This document shows positions 25,738 through 34,244 of a DNA stretch of 64,000 nt, piece by piece. The position numbers and the translations under genes were made by a program. The notes beneath the pieces were generated by a model. It was given only the letters and a program-made list of their open reading frames with translations, was not told where the DNA came from and made no database searches. The first letter of the stretch is position 1. The number at the start of each line of letters is the position of its first letter. Source of the stretch: Natronosalvus hydrolyticus (GTDB lineage: Archaea > Halobacteriota > Halobacteria > Halobacteriales > Natrialbaceae); contig JAOPJZ010000007.1 in NCBI GenBank assembly GCA_025517525.1, positions 1-64,000 on the forward strand. Reading direction: 5' to 3'.

Positions 25738-26835
25738 TCAGCCTTCGAATCCGTCTTCCCAGCGGAACCGTCCGTTTCGCTGAATCACCTCGCCATCCAC
25801 CTCGAGACGCGATTCCTCGCTCATATCGGTAATCATGTCGACGTGGACCGCCGACTCGTTACCCGTCTCGCCCTCGGGAAGACAGGCATCGTAGGCTCGC
25901 CCAACTGCAAGGTGGACCGTATCGCCCATCTTCTCGTCGAACAGGATGCTGTCGGTAAAGCGGTCGATGCCGCGATTCATGCCGATACCGAGTTCGCCCA
26001 GCCGGCGGGCACCGTCGTCGGTTTCGAGAATTTCGGTGATCGCGTCCTCGCCCTGTTCGGCCTCGTGGGTGACGACCTCGCCGTCTTCGAACTCGAGGCG
26101 GACGTCCCGGACAGCCTCGCCGTTGATCGTCATCGGAACGTCGAAGATGACGGTGCCCTCGGGAGCGTGGGGTGCGGTAAACACCTCGCCGCTGGGGAGA
26201 TTGTGCGAGTCGTACCTGACCGACGCCGCACTGTTGACTGCGGTTCGCCCCTCGATCGACATCGTGAGGTCCGTTCCGTCTTTGACGAGTCGGACCTCCG
26301 AACCGGCATCGAGGACGTCTTTCATCTTGGCCATCTCCTCGGCGAGCGATTCCCAGTCCCGCAAAATCGCGTCGTAGGCGAAGTCCTGGTACTCCTCGTA
26401 CGCCATCCCCGCCTGCTGAGCGAGCGAGCGCGTGGGGTGAACCGTCGAGACCCACCGCGTGTCGTATCGGGCCTCTCGAGTCGCCGAGCGAGCCTTTCGG
26501 TACGCCTGGCGCGTTTCGCTCGGGACGTCAGCCATCGCGCTCGTGTTTCGACCGCCGCCGAGCGATAGCACGACGTCAGCCTCCTCGTACAGTTTCCGCT
26601 CGAACGCAGGGTCTTCGCCGAAGTCGCCGTCGTGGGCACGAAGGTACGCTCGAGTGAGTTCACCCGAGGCGTACGTCGACAACAGATTCGCGCCGCGCTC
26701 GCCGAGCGCTTCAGCGACGGCCACCGCCAGATCGTGGGCGTCAGGGCCGATCGAGAGAACCACGTCGTCGCCCGCTTCGATCTGTGCGCTCCAGTCGACC
26801 AGTACCGCTGCGTGCTCGCGTACGCGTTCGTCCAT
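25738..26835 (-). CDS. M29 family aminopeptidase
   Basis: A 365-residue metalloaminopeptidase of the thermophilic AmpS/AmpT type, which removes N-terminal residues from peptides with two metal ions. Family motifs include NLPSGEVFTAPH, LGELGIGMN, DTVHLAVGRAY and AVHVDMI, supplying the Glu, His and Asp metal ligands. No signal peptide. The ATG at 26835 is chosen; a GTG at 26847 would add four residues. It is convergent with the lipoprotein gene. Confidence 0.92.
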   Translation of the reverse strand: MDERVREHAAVLVDWSAQIEAGDDVVLSIGPDAHDLAVAVAEALGERGANLLSTYASGELTRAYLRAHDGDFGEDPAFERKLYEEADVVLSLGGGRNTSAMADVPSETRQAYRKARSATREARYDTRWVSTVHPTRSLAQQAGMAYEEYQDFAYDAILRDWESLAEEMAKMKDVLDAGSEVRLVKDGTDLTMSIEGRTAVNSAASVRYDSHNLPSGEVFTAPHAPEGTVIFDVPMTINGEAVRDVRLEFEDGEVVTHEAEQGEDAITEILETDDGARRLGELGIGMNRGIDRFTDSILFDEKMGDTVHLAVGRAYDACLPEGETGNESAVHVDMITDMSEESRLEVDGEVIQRNGRFRWEDGFEG

Positions 26836-27009
26836 ATCTGCACTCACTCGAGGCGGTCACTAAACGTGCGGTGATTCGCCTCGAGATACCCTTACTATGG
26901 GATTCACATCAAAAAGTTTATACCCTCGAGTCTTTGGTCCCCTCATAATAGTGAATACTACTGAAGTGATACCAATTGTAGATATACCGATACTCGAGCG
27001 ATTACCAGT

Positions 27010-27720
27010 TCAGGCCGCTGTGGCTCCCGTCTGGTCTCTCGAGCGGACGAAGCCGACGATGGCGTAGACGACGGGCGTATCGAGGAACGCGATCAGGAGT
27101 TTCAGCAAGTACTGACCGACGATCAGTGCCGCAAGTTCGCTGCCCGGGAGAACAGGACCGACGCCGAGCAGTCGCGGCGCGATGGCGAACGCGATCGTGA
27201 CGAAAATGAGGGTGTCGATGGCCTGGCTACTCGCTGTCGAGGCGATGTTACGAAGCCAGAGTTGCTCACCGTTCGTCGCGTCACGGATTTCGTGGAACAC
27301 CCAGACGTCCCAGTTCTGGCTGACGACGTACGCCAGCAGACTCCCGGCAACGATGTTCGTTGACGCGCCGAGAACGGTCTCGAACATGGCCGGGTCGACA
27401 CTCGCCGGGGAGGCCGGCGCGGCGATGGTCGACCAGACGAGCACCAGGAGGACGAAGTTCATCGCGAAGGCGACGTTGACGACGACCTGTGCCGCACGCC
27501 GGCCGTACAGCTCCGCATAGCAATCGCTGGCGAGAAACGTCAGCGCGTACGCGAGGGCTGCCCCGGGCAAGACGAGTTCTGCCCCGGTAACGGGCAACGA
27601 AAACGGGAGGTCGAACGCCAGTACTTTCGCCGCCGTCACCTGGGCGGTGATCAACGCCGTCACGAACAGCGCGATTAACGCCACCTGTGGGATACTCGGC
27701 CCACGATCATATTCGCTCAT
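27010..27720 (-). CDS. YhhQ-type queuosine precursor transporter (DUF165/VUT1)
   Basis: A 236-residue membrane protein with about six segments. Family features are TAQVTAAKVLAFDLP near the N-terminus, FLASDCYAELYGRRAAQ and SQAIDTLIFVTIAFA. Bacterial YhhQ imports queuine precursors. Archaea use related 7-deazaguanines to make archaeosine, so import of such a base is likely but unproven here. The ATG at 27720 gives the family start; the upstream extension has no membrane character. An AT-rich gap of about 170 bases separates it from the aminopeptidase gene. Confidence 0.85.
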   Translation of the reverse strand: MSEYDRGPSIPQVALIALFVTALITAQVTAAKVLAFDLPFSLPVTGAELVLPGAALAYALTFLASDCYAELYGRRAAQVVVNVAFAMNFVLLVLVWSTIAAPASPASVDPAMFETVLGASTNIVAGSLLAYVVSQNWDVWVFHEIRDATNGEQLWLRNIASTASSQAIDTLIFVTIAFAIAPRLLGVGPVLPGSELAALIVGQYLLKLLIAFLDTPVVYAIVGFVRSRDQTGATAA

Positions 27721-28113
27721 TACTCGAGTATTCTCGAGCGAAGGTGCAAAACCACAGTGATTTCGGCTGGAAACACTAATCTCGCCACAGCTGGATGCTG
27801 TATCGCGGTTCGCTGTCGTTCGTATTGTCTGTCGCCCCGCTCGAGTTGCCCGTCGATACTCGAGCATCGATTACGCTGATCACCCAGTGCGAGTAGGCCC
27901 GACATACTATTTGCACTGGACCCGGATCCGCCTCGACCTCGCGTTCGCCGCTACCCGGGTGAAATAATGTTCCAGCGGTTCCACTCTCTCTCCAGTGTCC
28001 GATTCGGTCACTACCCCCTGAAAAACCGTTGATTCAGCGGTTTCAAGTACCCGTCGAGAGTGAACGCGACTCACACAAGTCTTAACCGTGTATCGGCGTT
28101 GTGTACAGATGCA

Positions 28114-28308
28114 ATGGCGAAAGGTAACGTTGATTTCTTCAACGACACAGGCGGCTACGGTTTCATTTCGACGGACGACGCGGACGATGACGTATTCTTC
28201 CACATGGAAGACGTCGGCGGCCCGGACCTCGAAGAAGGCACCGAGATTGAATTCGATATCGAACAGGCCCCTAAAGGCCCCCGCGCGACGAACGTCACCC
28301 GCCTGTAA
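28114..28308 (+). CDS. cspA: Cold-shock domain protein
   Basis: A 64-residue single OB-fold protein that binds single-stranded RNA or DNA. The RNP1-like motif is GGYGFIST and the RNP2-like motif is VFFHMED. It ends KGPRATNVTRL as haloarchaeal CspA proteins do. TCTTAA about 30 bases upstream is a plausible promoter. The start is set at ATG 28114 (MAKGNVDFF). Confidence 0.95.
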   Translation: MAKGNVDFFNDTGGYGFISTDDADDDVFFHMEDVGGPDLEEGTEIEFDIEQAPKGPRATNVTRL

Positions 28309-28642
28309 CACGGCACCCGTTCAATAGCTCGGTTTTCACTTTTCAGTATTTTCACCCTGACAGTGACGACACTCGAGACAGTGTCCATTCCAGAAGCTGT
28401 CGAGGCGACTGTCCCGGCCCTCTTGGTCGGGGTCGTTGACACTCGAGAGGGCATCACAGTTCGGTTGATTTTCCCTTCGAGTATTCACCTCGCTGGAGAC
28501 GGAAGCCTCGTTCGAGGGGAGTAGCTGGTCCCTAACAGTTGCTACGGATGATATACTCAACAGTGAGAGTGTCATCGCTCGAGATAGGTTTGGCTCGTCG
28601 CAGGGGCGCAGATGTGTACTGTCGACGGGCGACCGGAGGACT
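28309..28642 (+). other. Intergenic region with a doubtful 53-codon frame
   Basis: The gap between cspA and the PGF-CTERM gene holds no clear gene. A GTG-started frame at 28363-28524 (53 residues, beginning MTTLETVSIPEAVEATVPAL) is moderately acidic, but has no promoter or family resemblance that I can see. A Shine-Dalgarno-like GGAGG at 28635-28639 serves the next gene. Confidence 0.3.
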
Positions 28643-29782
28643 ATGTCGATCGATACACCGCAATCATCCCGTTCGTCTGCATTGTTTGTGACTGTCCTGG
28701 TAACGCTCACCGCGTTAGTGGTCGTGGGGCTGGTCGCTGGCGCTGGCGTGGTCTCGAGTGTCACCGACGGTTCACCACTCGCTGGGTCGACTGACCAGAA
28801 CGTGAGCGAAGATGCCTACATTGAGGCTGCTCCCGAACCCGGCGACGAGTGGTTCGAAGCCGAAGCCGCCGACGGAAGCTGGATCAGCTACGTCAACCCC
28901 CGAGACGAGTACCGGGATCCGTATCTCGGGCAGGGCTCGGGCAAAATCTGTGTGGCACTGCTGAACGAAGCGGGTGAACCGATTACAGGGGAGACCGTCC
29001 CGGGGACGACCATTACGGTGCCAACGGGGGAGTCTCTCGAGTGGCACTCGAGTGCTGACCCGATGGTCGTCCAGTATCCGGTGACCGACCACTACGAGCG
29101 TCCGCTAGATGCCGACCAGTTCGGCACCGCAGAGCACGTTCCTCAGGGTGATGGCTACATGGACAGTCACTGCATCGAGTTCCACGGCCTCCATCACGAT
29201 GGCGACGAGATCAGCTACGGGGAAGCGTTCGTCGAGGGCGAACACGCCGACCGTATCGAAATCGTGGGCTACATCCAGCAGGACGGCCAGGCCTGGGACA
29301 GCGATGTCGACCCAATCGATGATGCCGTCTCTCACGAGGAAGCCGGTGGTAATTGGGTGTATGAACCGGACGGTTCTCACGGCCAGGTGGTCGTTGTGGC
29401 TCAGTTGACGGGAGCTGATTCCGCCAACGATGAAAACGGCGATGACAGCGACGGTGGGGATGGTATTGACAGCGACGACTCGAGTGGGGAAGACGATTCG
29501 GGTGGATCCGATAACTCGAGTGACGACCATGGCTCGGACGATGGGTCCGGCGCTGACGACACACCGCCACCGGGAGACGACTCGAACGGGACTGACGACG
29601 CCACTGGAGACGATGACCAACGTGGCGATGATGGCACCAACGGCGAAGGGGGTGACTCGAGCGATGGCACAGCTGCTGATGATCCCGTGAACGTCGATGA
29701 CCTTCCAGGGTTCGGGGCGCTCGTCGCCCTCCTCGCAGTGGTCCTCGTCGTCGGCGTGATGTTGCGCGGGCGACATCGATAG
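28643..29782 (+). CDS. Surface protein with PGF-CTERM-like anchor
   Basis: A 379-residue exported protein. Residues 12-40 form an N-terminal signal or anchor segment. Residues 55-255 form one globular domain rich in His, Asp and Glu (KICVALLNEAGEPITGE, HCIEFHGLHHDGDEISYGEA) that I do not recognise. About 105 residues of Asp/Gly/Ser/Asn linker follow. The end, DLPGFGALVALLAVVLVVGV plus RGRHR, matches the PGF-CTERM signal processed by archaeosortase A and exchanged for a lipid anchor. GGAGG three bases before the ATG indicates a leadered mRNA, unlike most neighbours. Confidence 0.8.
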   Translation: MSIDTPQSSRSSALFVTVLVTLTALVVVGLVAGAGVVSSVTDGSPLAGSTDQNVSEDAYIEAAPEPGDEWFEAEAADGSWISYVNPRDEYRDPYLGQGSGKICVALLNEAGEPITGETVPGTTITVPTGESLEWHSSADPMVVQYPVTDHYERPLDADQFGTAEHVPQGDGYMDSHCIEFHGLHHDGDEISYGEAFVEGEHADRIEIVGYIQQDGQAWDSDVDPIDDAVSHEEAGGNWVYEPDGSHGQVVVVAQLTGADSANDENGDDSDGGDGIDSDDSSGEDDSGGSDNSSDDHGSDDGSGADDTPPPGDDSNGTDDATGDDDQRGDDGTNGEGGDSSDGTAADDPVNVDDLPGFGALVALLAVVLVVGVMLRGRHR

Positions 29783-29920
29783 GTGTCCAGCTACCGGCGC
29801 TCGAGATACCGGTTCGTTCCAGCCGCCGTCGGTTCGTCCCTCGAGGGGCTGTGAACGCCTTCTGATTCTCGACACGGTCCGACCTCGAGTCGGAGGCATA
29901 CGTTTCGAAACCCATATGCG

Positions 29921-31219
29921 GTGGCTCTCGAAGATACGGCCGTGAACGACAAGCGGGAACAGTTCTGGGCGCTCTATCTTTCCCGGTTTGCCGAAGGATT
30001 CGGGTTCATCACGCTGATTACGCTGTTGCCGTTTTATATCGAGACGCTCGAGCCCACTGACACGACGATTTTCGGGCTGACGATCAGTGCCGGGATCATC
30101 ATCGGGCTCTACACCTCGGGATACACGATCGGGAAAGCGCTCTCGATAATCCCGCTATCGTGGTTCGGCGATCGCTTCGACAAACGACTGGTCTTGCTCG
30201 GCGTGCTGGGGCTGAGTATCGTCGTCTACGGGCTGTTTCCGCTGGTCGACTCGAGTGCCTCGTTTATTCTGCTTCGTGCGCTGCAGGGAGTGGCCGTCAC
30301 CGGTTCCGGACTCATGGGACTCTCGCTGGTCGGCCAGATCGCGGACGTGGGCACGCGAGCGAACTACATCGGGAAAGCTAACGCGGCCAGCTTTGCGGCC
30401 TCGATCGTCGGGAGTTTGAGCGCGGGCATCCTCTACGACGGCTTCGGTTTCGGCCCGATTTTCACGATCATCGTCTGCGTGTTGTTCGTCGCGTGGTTTG
30501 GCACCTACCGCTATCTCGACCCCGACGAGACGCGCGTTTCCGGCTTTCCGTTTACGGGCCTCGCGTTCAACCGCCGCATCCTCACGCTCTCGAGCTTTCG
30601 CGTTCAGTACGCCTTCTCGGTCGAGATGGTTCGCGTCTGGGTCGCCATCTTCGCCGGCGTCTCCGCCGCGGAGGGAGGCCTCGCCTTCGGGGCGTTTGCC
30701 GTCTCGCTCGTCGTCGCCGCCGAGAAGTTCACGAACATGGTCTGTCAACCGTTCACCGGTCGGCTCTCTGATGACTACGGCCGGGCACTGTTCGTCTTCG
30801 CGGGCGGTGGCGCGTACGGCCTGGTCGCGTTCGTCGTCCCCTTCGCGCCGGCCATCGGTGAGGCCCTCTCGTTGCCAGCAACGTATCCCGGACTCGGCCA
30901 TCTCTCCTCGGCGTTCCTCCCATTGCTTGGGCTCTCAGCGTTGCTCGGCGTCGTCGACAGCTTCCGAGAACCGGCGAGCATGGCGCTGTTCGCCGACGAG
31001 GGAACCAGCGAGGGCGGCGTCGCCTCGAGTTTCGGTATTCGGGAACTCGTCTGGCGACCCGGCAGCATCATCGGACCACTACTGGGTGGCTGGTTGATGA
31101 CCGAGGTGAGCATGGCATCGGTGTTCTACGTCGGCGGTGCGTTCGCTTTGACTGGAGCACTGACGTTCCTCGTGGTGTTGACTCGGTTTCACGGCACCGA
31201 CGCCCTCAGGTCGTGGTAG
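29921..31219 (+). CDS. Major facilitator superfamily transporter
   Basis: A 432-residue transporter with about twelve hydrophobic segments. The loop 2-3 motif A region is WFGDRFDKRLVLLGVLG; a related motif, QPFTGRLSDDYGRALF, occurs in the second half. The substrate cannot be read from sequence. The frame opens with GTG at 29921; a second GTG at 29942 (then NDKREQFWALY) is an alternative start, and no ATG is available. It stands alone. Confidence 0.88.
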   Translation: MALEDTAVNDKREQFWALYLSRFAEGFGFITLITLLPFYIETLEPTDTTIFGLTISAGIIIGLYTSGYTIGKALSIIPLSWFGDRFDKRLVLLGVLGLSIVVYGLFPLVDSSASFILLRALQGVAVTGSGLMGLSLVGQIADVGTRANYIGKANAASFAASIVGSLSAGILYDGFGFGPIFTIIVCVLFVAWFGTYRYLDPDETRVSGFPFTGLAFNRRILTLSSFRVQYAFSVEMVRVWVAIFAGVSAAEGGLAFGAFAVSLVVAAEKFTNMVCQPFTGRLSDDYGRALFVFAGGGAYGLVAFVVPFAPAIGEALSLPATYPGLGHLSSAFLPLLGLSALLGVVDSFREPASMALFADEGTSEGGVASSFGIRELVWRPGSIIGPLLGGWLMTEVSMASVFYVGGAFALTGALTFLVVLTRFHGTDALRSW

Positions 31220-31329
31220 AACGCCTGAAATACACGAATACGTGGCATTTTCATAGGTAGGCCGGTTGGGTAACTCAGTCACATAGTTAGGGATGCAACA
31301 CATCCTCCCATCGTCGATAGCTCTCGTCG

Positions 31330-32496
31330 ATGACGACAGATCAAACCCGTCGGCGACTCCTCACGGTCGTCGGCTCGAGTGGTGTACTGGCACTGGCTGG
31401 CTGTCTCGGTGGCGACGACGAAGATGCTGAGGGGAACGGAGAAACCGATGACGGAATGGACGACCACGACGATGGGATGGACGACCACGACGACATGGGT
31501 GAGTACGACGACGAATACGACGACGAGGAAGCCGATCACCAAGACGAGGACGACGCGACGGATGCCGACGTTCGCGTCGCTCACCTCTCACCGGATGCAG
31601 CGAACGTCGATATCTGGATCGACGGTGAAGCCGTCCTCGAGGACGTCCCGTTCCGCGCGGTCAGCGAGTACCTCGAGTTGCCAACTGGGACCTACGAGGT
31701 CGCGATTGCGGCAGCCGGCGAACCGGATACCGTCGTCTTCGAAGAAGACCTCGAGATCCTTGAGGGGGCGTTCACGGTCGCTGCACTCGGCGAACTAAGC
31801 GAGGAGAACCAACCGTTCGCACCGGACGTGTTCGCCGACGACGTGAGCGACCCGGGTGACGAGGCCCGGGTGCGTCTCGTTCACGCCTCTCCCGACGCTC
31901 CGGCCGTCGATGTTACGGTCGGCGATGGTGACACCGTCCTCTACGAGGACGTCGCATTCGGCGAAACCGCGAGCGTCGAAGTCCCCGCCGGGTCCTACAC
32001 CCTCGAGGTTCGACCGGCGACCGCGGACAACGATGGCGATGTTGTCGCCACCTTCGACGTCGAACCCGCCGCTGGCAACGTCTACACGGCTTTCGCCGTC
32101 GGCTACCTCGACGCCGAAAACGCCCCCGCTGACGAACCGTTCGACCTCGAGGTCGTCCTCGACGCCGAGTACGATGGAGAGGCGGCAGACGCTGAGGATG
32201 GTGGTGGTGCGGCAGATGCCGTTGAAACCGTCTTTGTCGGCCCTGACGGCCAGAATAGCTTCGACCCCGACACCCTCGAGATCGAGGCCGGAACGACCGT
32301 TCGGTTCACCTGGGACTCGAGCGGGCACAACGTTTCGCCCGTCTCGATGCCCGACGGAGCCGACTGGGAGGGCGAGCCCTCGATCTCCGATGCCGGGCAC
32401 GAACACGAGCACACGTTCGAGGTTACTGGCCGCTACGAATACGTCTGTGACCCACACGAAGGAGCCGGAATGACCGGCGAGATTCACGTCGAGTAG
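31330..32496 (+). CDS. Lipoprotein with two DUF4397 domains and a halocyanin-like copper domain
   Basis: A 388-residue membrane-anchored protein. The Tat signal RRRLLTVVGSSGVLALAGC ends at lipobox Cys25, then an Asp/Glu/His-rich linker runs to about 75. Two DUF4397 repeats follow (VRVAHLSPDAANVDIWIDG and VRLVHASPDAPAVDVTVGDG). The C-terminal cupredoxin (about 298-388) keeps all type 1 copper ligands: His333 in SSGHNVSPV, Cys373, His376 and Met381 in CDPHEGAGM. The copper domain may carry electrons at the cell surface. The DUF4397 plus halocyanin combination is less common. Confidence 0.88.
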   Translation: MTTDQTRRRLLTVVGSSGVLALAGCLGGDDEDAEGNGETDDGMDDHDDGMDDHDDMGEYDDEYDDEEADHQDEDDATDADVRVAHLSPDAANVDIWIDGEAVLEDVPFRAVSEYLELPTGTYEVAIAAAGEPDTVVFEEDLEILEGAFTVAALGELSEENQPFAPDVFADDVSDPGDEARVRLVHASPDAPAVDVTVGDGDTVLYEDVAFGETASVEVPAGSYTLEVRPATADNDGDVVATFDVEPAAGNVYTAFAVGYLDAENAPADEPFDLEVVLDAEYDGEAADAEDGGGAADAVETVFVGPDGQNSFDPDTLEIEAGTTVRFTWDSSGHNVSPVSMPDGADWEGEPSISDAGHEHEHTFEVTGRYEYVCDPHEGAGMTGEIHVE

Positions 32497-32563
32497 GTCG
32501 TTAACTCCGGTGTCCGTGCTCCGTTGTGGTGTGCCGCGGCGCCACCCTCGTCTGTTGTGCTAA

Positions 32564-32645
32564 GTGGTTCGTCAAGCCTGAACATGGAAGCCGAACCGAT
32601 AGCGGTTGTCGGGTTCGGCTTACACGTCATCGTTTGACGGAGTAC
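32564..32645 (+). mobile_element. 82-bp structured repeat, family 1, copy D
   Basis: Ends are GTGGTTCGTCAAGC and GTTTGACGGAGTAC, flanked by TAA on both sides, consistent with a 3-bp target duplication. The inner stem is AAGCCGAACC with GGTTCGGCTT, a perfect 10-bp match that differs from copy B at paired positions. It lies 68 bases after the halocyanin-like gene, in its transcription direction. Confidence 0.7.
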
Positions 32646-32837
32646 TAAGACGGAGCCTTCTGGCCTCGTCTGTGCGTGACGGCAACGGGACGGTCACCGG
32701 TCCCCGAGGAGACGGCCACCGATCGCCGTGAAAGTACGACCCCCCGTTCGTTGGACCCTCGGCGGTAACATCCTCACCACGTTGAGTGTCTGTACAGACG
32801 AATATACTCGAGGCTGGGCTGTAACTCCTCGTGAACC

Positions 32838-32965
32838 GCCTCGGGGTCAAGTGGTTCGAGAGACGGAGTCTCTCGTCATCAAGCGAAACCATCGGTTTCG
32901 CGGACATCGCGAAGCTTTGCTTCGCTCAGTCACGGAAGACGCAGTCTTCCGAACGACCCCGAGGC
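32838..32965. repeat. Array of four perfect triloop hairpins inside an 11-bp outer stem
   Basis: GCCTCGGGGTC (32838-32848) pairs with GACCCCGAGGC (32955-32965), and GTTCG (32854-32858) with CGAAC (32950-32954). Inside are CGAGAGAC-GGA-GTCTCTCG (32857-32875), GCGAAACC-ATC-GGTTTCGC (32883-32901), GCGAAGC-TTT-GCTTCGC (32909-32925) and CGGAAGAC-GCA-GTCTTCCG (32933-32951). The three spacers are all exactly 7 bases. It lies just upstream of the promoter of a small membrane-protein gene. The other 190 bases of this gap, 32646-32837, show nothing I can name. Confidence 0.8.
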
Positions 32966-33003
32966 ACTCGGCCTGTCTTTTCTGTAGAAGTCCGTGCGAG
33001 GCC

Positions 33004-33010
33004 TTTATAT
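33004..33010 (+). promoter_or_regulatory. TATA box of the 54-residue membrane protein gene
   Basis: TTTATAT lies about 28 bases before the ATG at 33035, the spacing of a leaderless transcript. Confidence 0.6.
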
Positions 33011-33034
33011 GCGAGGACTCTGAATCTGCTGGTA

Positions 33035-33199
33035 ATGAACTCCGACGAAACGATCCTCGCGGGCGAAAACAAATCCGAGGTGCGAAACGCGATGTATATC
33101 CTGATCGTCTGGACACTGGTCGTTATCATCGCTGGGCTGGCGCTAATTTTCTTCCGCGACAGCTTTAGCGGACTGTTTACGCTCCTCGGCCTGTTCTAG
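33035..33199 (+). CDS. Small membrane protein, 54 residues
   Basis: MNSDETILAGENKSEVRN is followed by one hydrophobic segment of about 22 residues (ILIVWTLVVIIAGLALIFF) and a short tail ending LLGLF. No family is recognised. The promoter and the acidic start support a real gene. Its TAG stop shares bases with the stop of the opposing small gene in a CTAG palindrome. Confidence 0.7.
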   Translation: MNSDETILAGENKSEVRNAMYILIVWTLVVIIAGLALIFFRDSFSGLFTLLGLF

Positions 33200-33357
33200 G
33201 CCCTCTCAGCACGCACCATTCGTAGACGGACGCTCAGATAGATCAGGACGAACAGAAACGCGCCGGCAAACAGATACTCTCCCTCGAGCACTGCGAACGC
33301 GAGCGCGCCGCCGTTGAGCACGATTCCACCGAGATACAGCGGTACCAGCCGTGACAT
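33196..33357 (-). CDS. Small membrane protein, 53 residues, convergent
   Basis: The minus strand reads MSRLVPLYLGGIVLNGGALA, then a short polar turn, then FAGAFLFVLIYLSV and a basic end RLRMVRAERA. This makes a two-segment hairpin membrane protein with a positive-inside tail. It overlaps the opposite gene by three bases at the stop codons. No family recognised; short length lowers certainty. Confidence 0.55.
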   Translation of the reverse strand: MSRLVPLYLGGIVLNGGALAFAVLEGEYLFAGAFLFVLIYLSVRLRMVRAERA

Positions 33358-33460
33358 ACGGGGAGGTTAGCGTGTGGGTTCGTTAACCCGTCGGCTCGAG
33401 CCGCCGACGCCGGGTTGGCAAAACGAGGCTGTTTTGTGGACCCGGTGACCGTCTACGCCC

Positions 33461-34090
33461 ATGCGTCGGAGCCTCGGGGTCACCGCAGCGATTCGTGAGG
33501 TGATCCCAGAGTGGTCTATTTCAGGGTTCGAATTGCTGGCCCTCCTCGGTGATATTCCCCTACTTATCGTCACTGTTGGGGCGTTGTTTCTCGCCGACGT
33601 GACCGGTGTCCTTCGCCCAGCGGAAAATGAGGAACGGTGCTGTTCGAACCGGACCATGTTCGTCATCGCAACTATCTTTGGTGGACTGGCGCTGGTGGTG
33701 CTGGTGAAAGCTGCGTTTTCAGCTCTGCGGCCACCCGAAACCCTGCACGCCGTTTCATCCAGCGAGTACGGCTTCCCCAGCGGACACACGATGGCGGCGA
33801 CGGTGACGTGGGGAGCGCTGGCGCTCTGGGTGCCACTGGCTACTCGGCGGACGCGAGTCGTACTGGCGTCGGCTTTCGTCCTGCTCGTTGGCCTCTCTCG
33901 GCTCGCCCTCGGCGTCCACTCCCTCGTCGACGTAGTCGCCGCCGTTTCGTTTGGCGTATTCTTTCTCGTCGTCATGGGCTGGGTCCCTGACCGTCGTGCA
34001 GGTCCTGCCTTTGCCGTCGCCATCGCCGCTCTCGCCGTGCTCGTCAGCGGTGGCTCGAGTCGCTCTCCTGGCACTCGTCGGAACGGTTAG
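33461..34090 (+). CDS. PAP2-superfamily membrane phosphatase, apparent C-terminal frameshift
   Basis: A 209-residue membrane phosphatase for lipid or isoprenoid phosphates. All three phosphatase motifs are present: K83-x6-RP in KAAFSALRP, PSGH (106-109) and SRLALGVHS (146-154). The reading frame ends in a hydrophilic run (SGGSSRSPGTRRNG). One frame over, from about 34053 to 34148, the sequence continues as VARVALLALVGTVSIPFGWW and ends in SRYGS, a natural last membrane segment. One base is therefore probably missing near 34050, through mutation or sequencing error. Confidence 0.88.
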   Translation: MRRSLGVTAAIREVIPEWSISGFELLALLGDIPLLIVTVGALFLADVTGVLRPAENEERCCSNRTMFVIATIFGGLALVVLVKAAFSALRPPETLHAVSSSEYGFPSGHTMAATVTWGALALWVPLATRRTRVVLASAFVLLVGLSRLALGVHSLVDVVAAVSFGVFFLVVMGWVPDRRAGPAFAVAIAALAVLVSGGSSRSPGTRRNG

Positions 34091-34168
34091 TATCCCGTTC
34101 GGTTGGTGGGTACTCGAGCGGGCCGACCAGTCGAGATACGGTTCGTGAGCGACCGGTCCGAAGCTATC

Positions 34169-34244
34169 GTAGCCAGTGAAACGATTCACACACCTGTCAC
34201 GACGACATCATGCGAGAGGGTGTGCAATGACGTTCACTGGCTAC
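34169..34244. repeat. Palindromic intergenic repeat, family 3, copy 1
   Basis: The 76-bp element has inverted ends GTAGCCAGTGAA and TTCACTGGCTAC, with CACACACC/GGGTGTG pairing further in. TATC flanks both sides. Direct repeats of CGTGAGCGACCG lie outside it at 34144-34155 and 34250-34261. The right arm contributes the stop codon of the Nudix gene. Confidence 0.6.
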
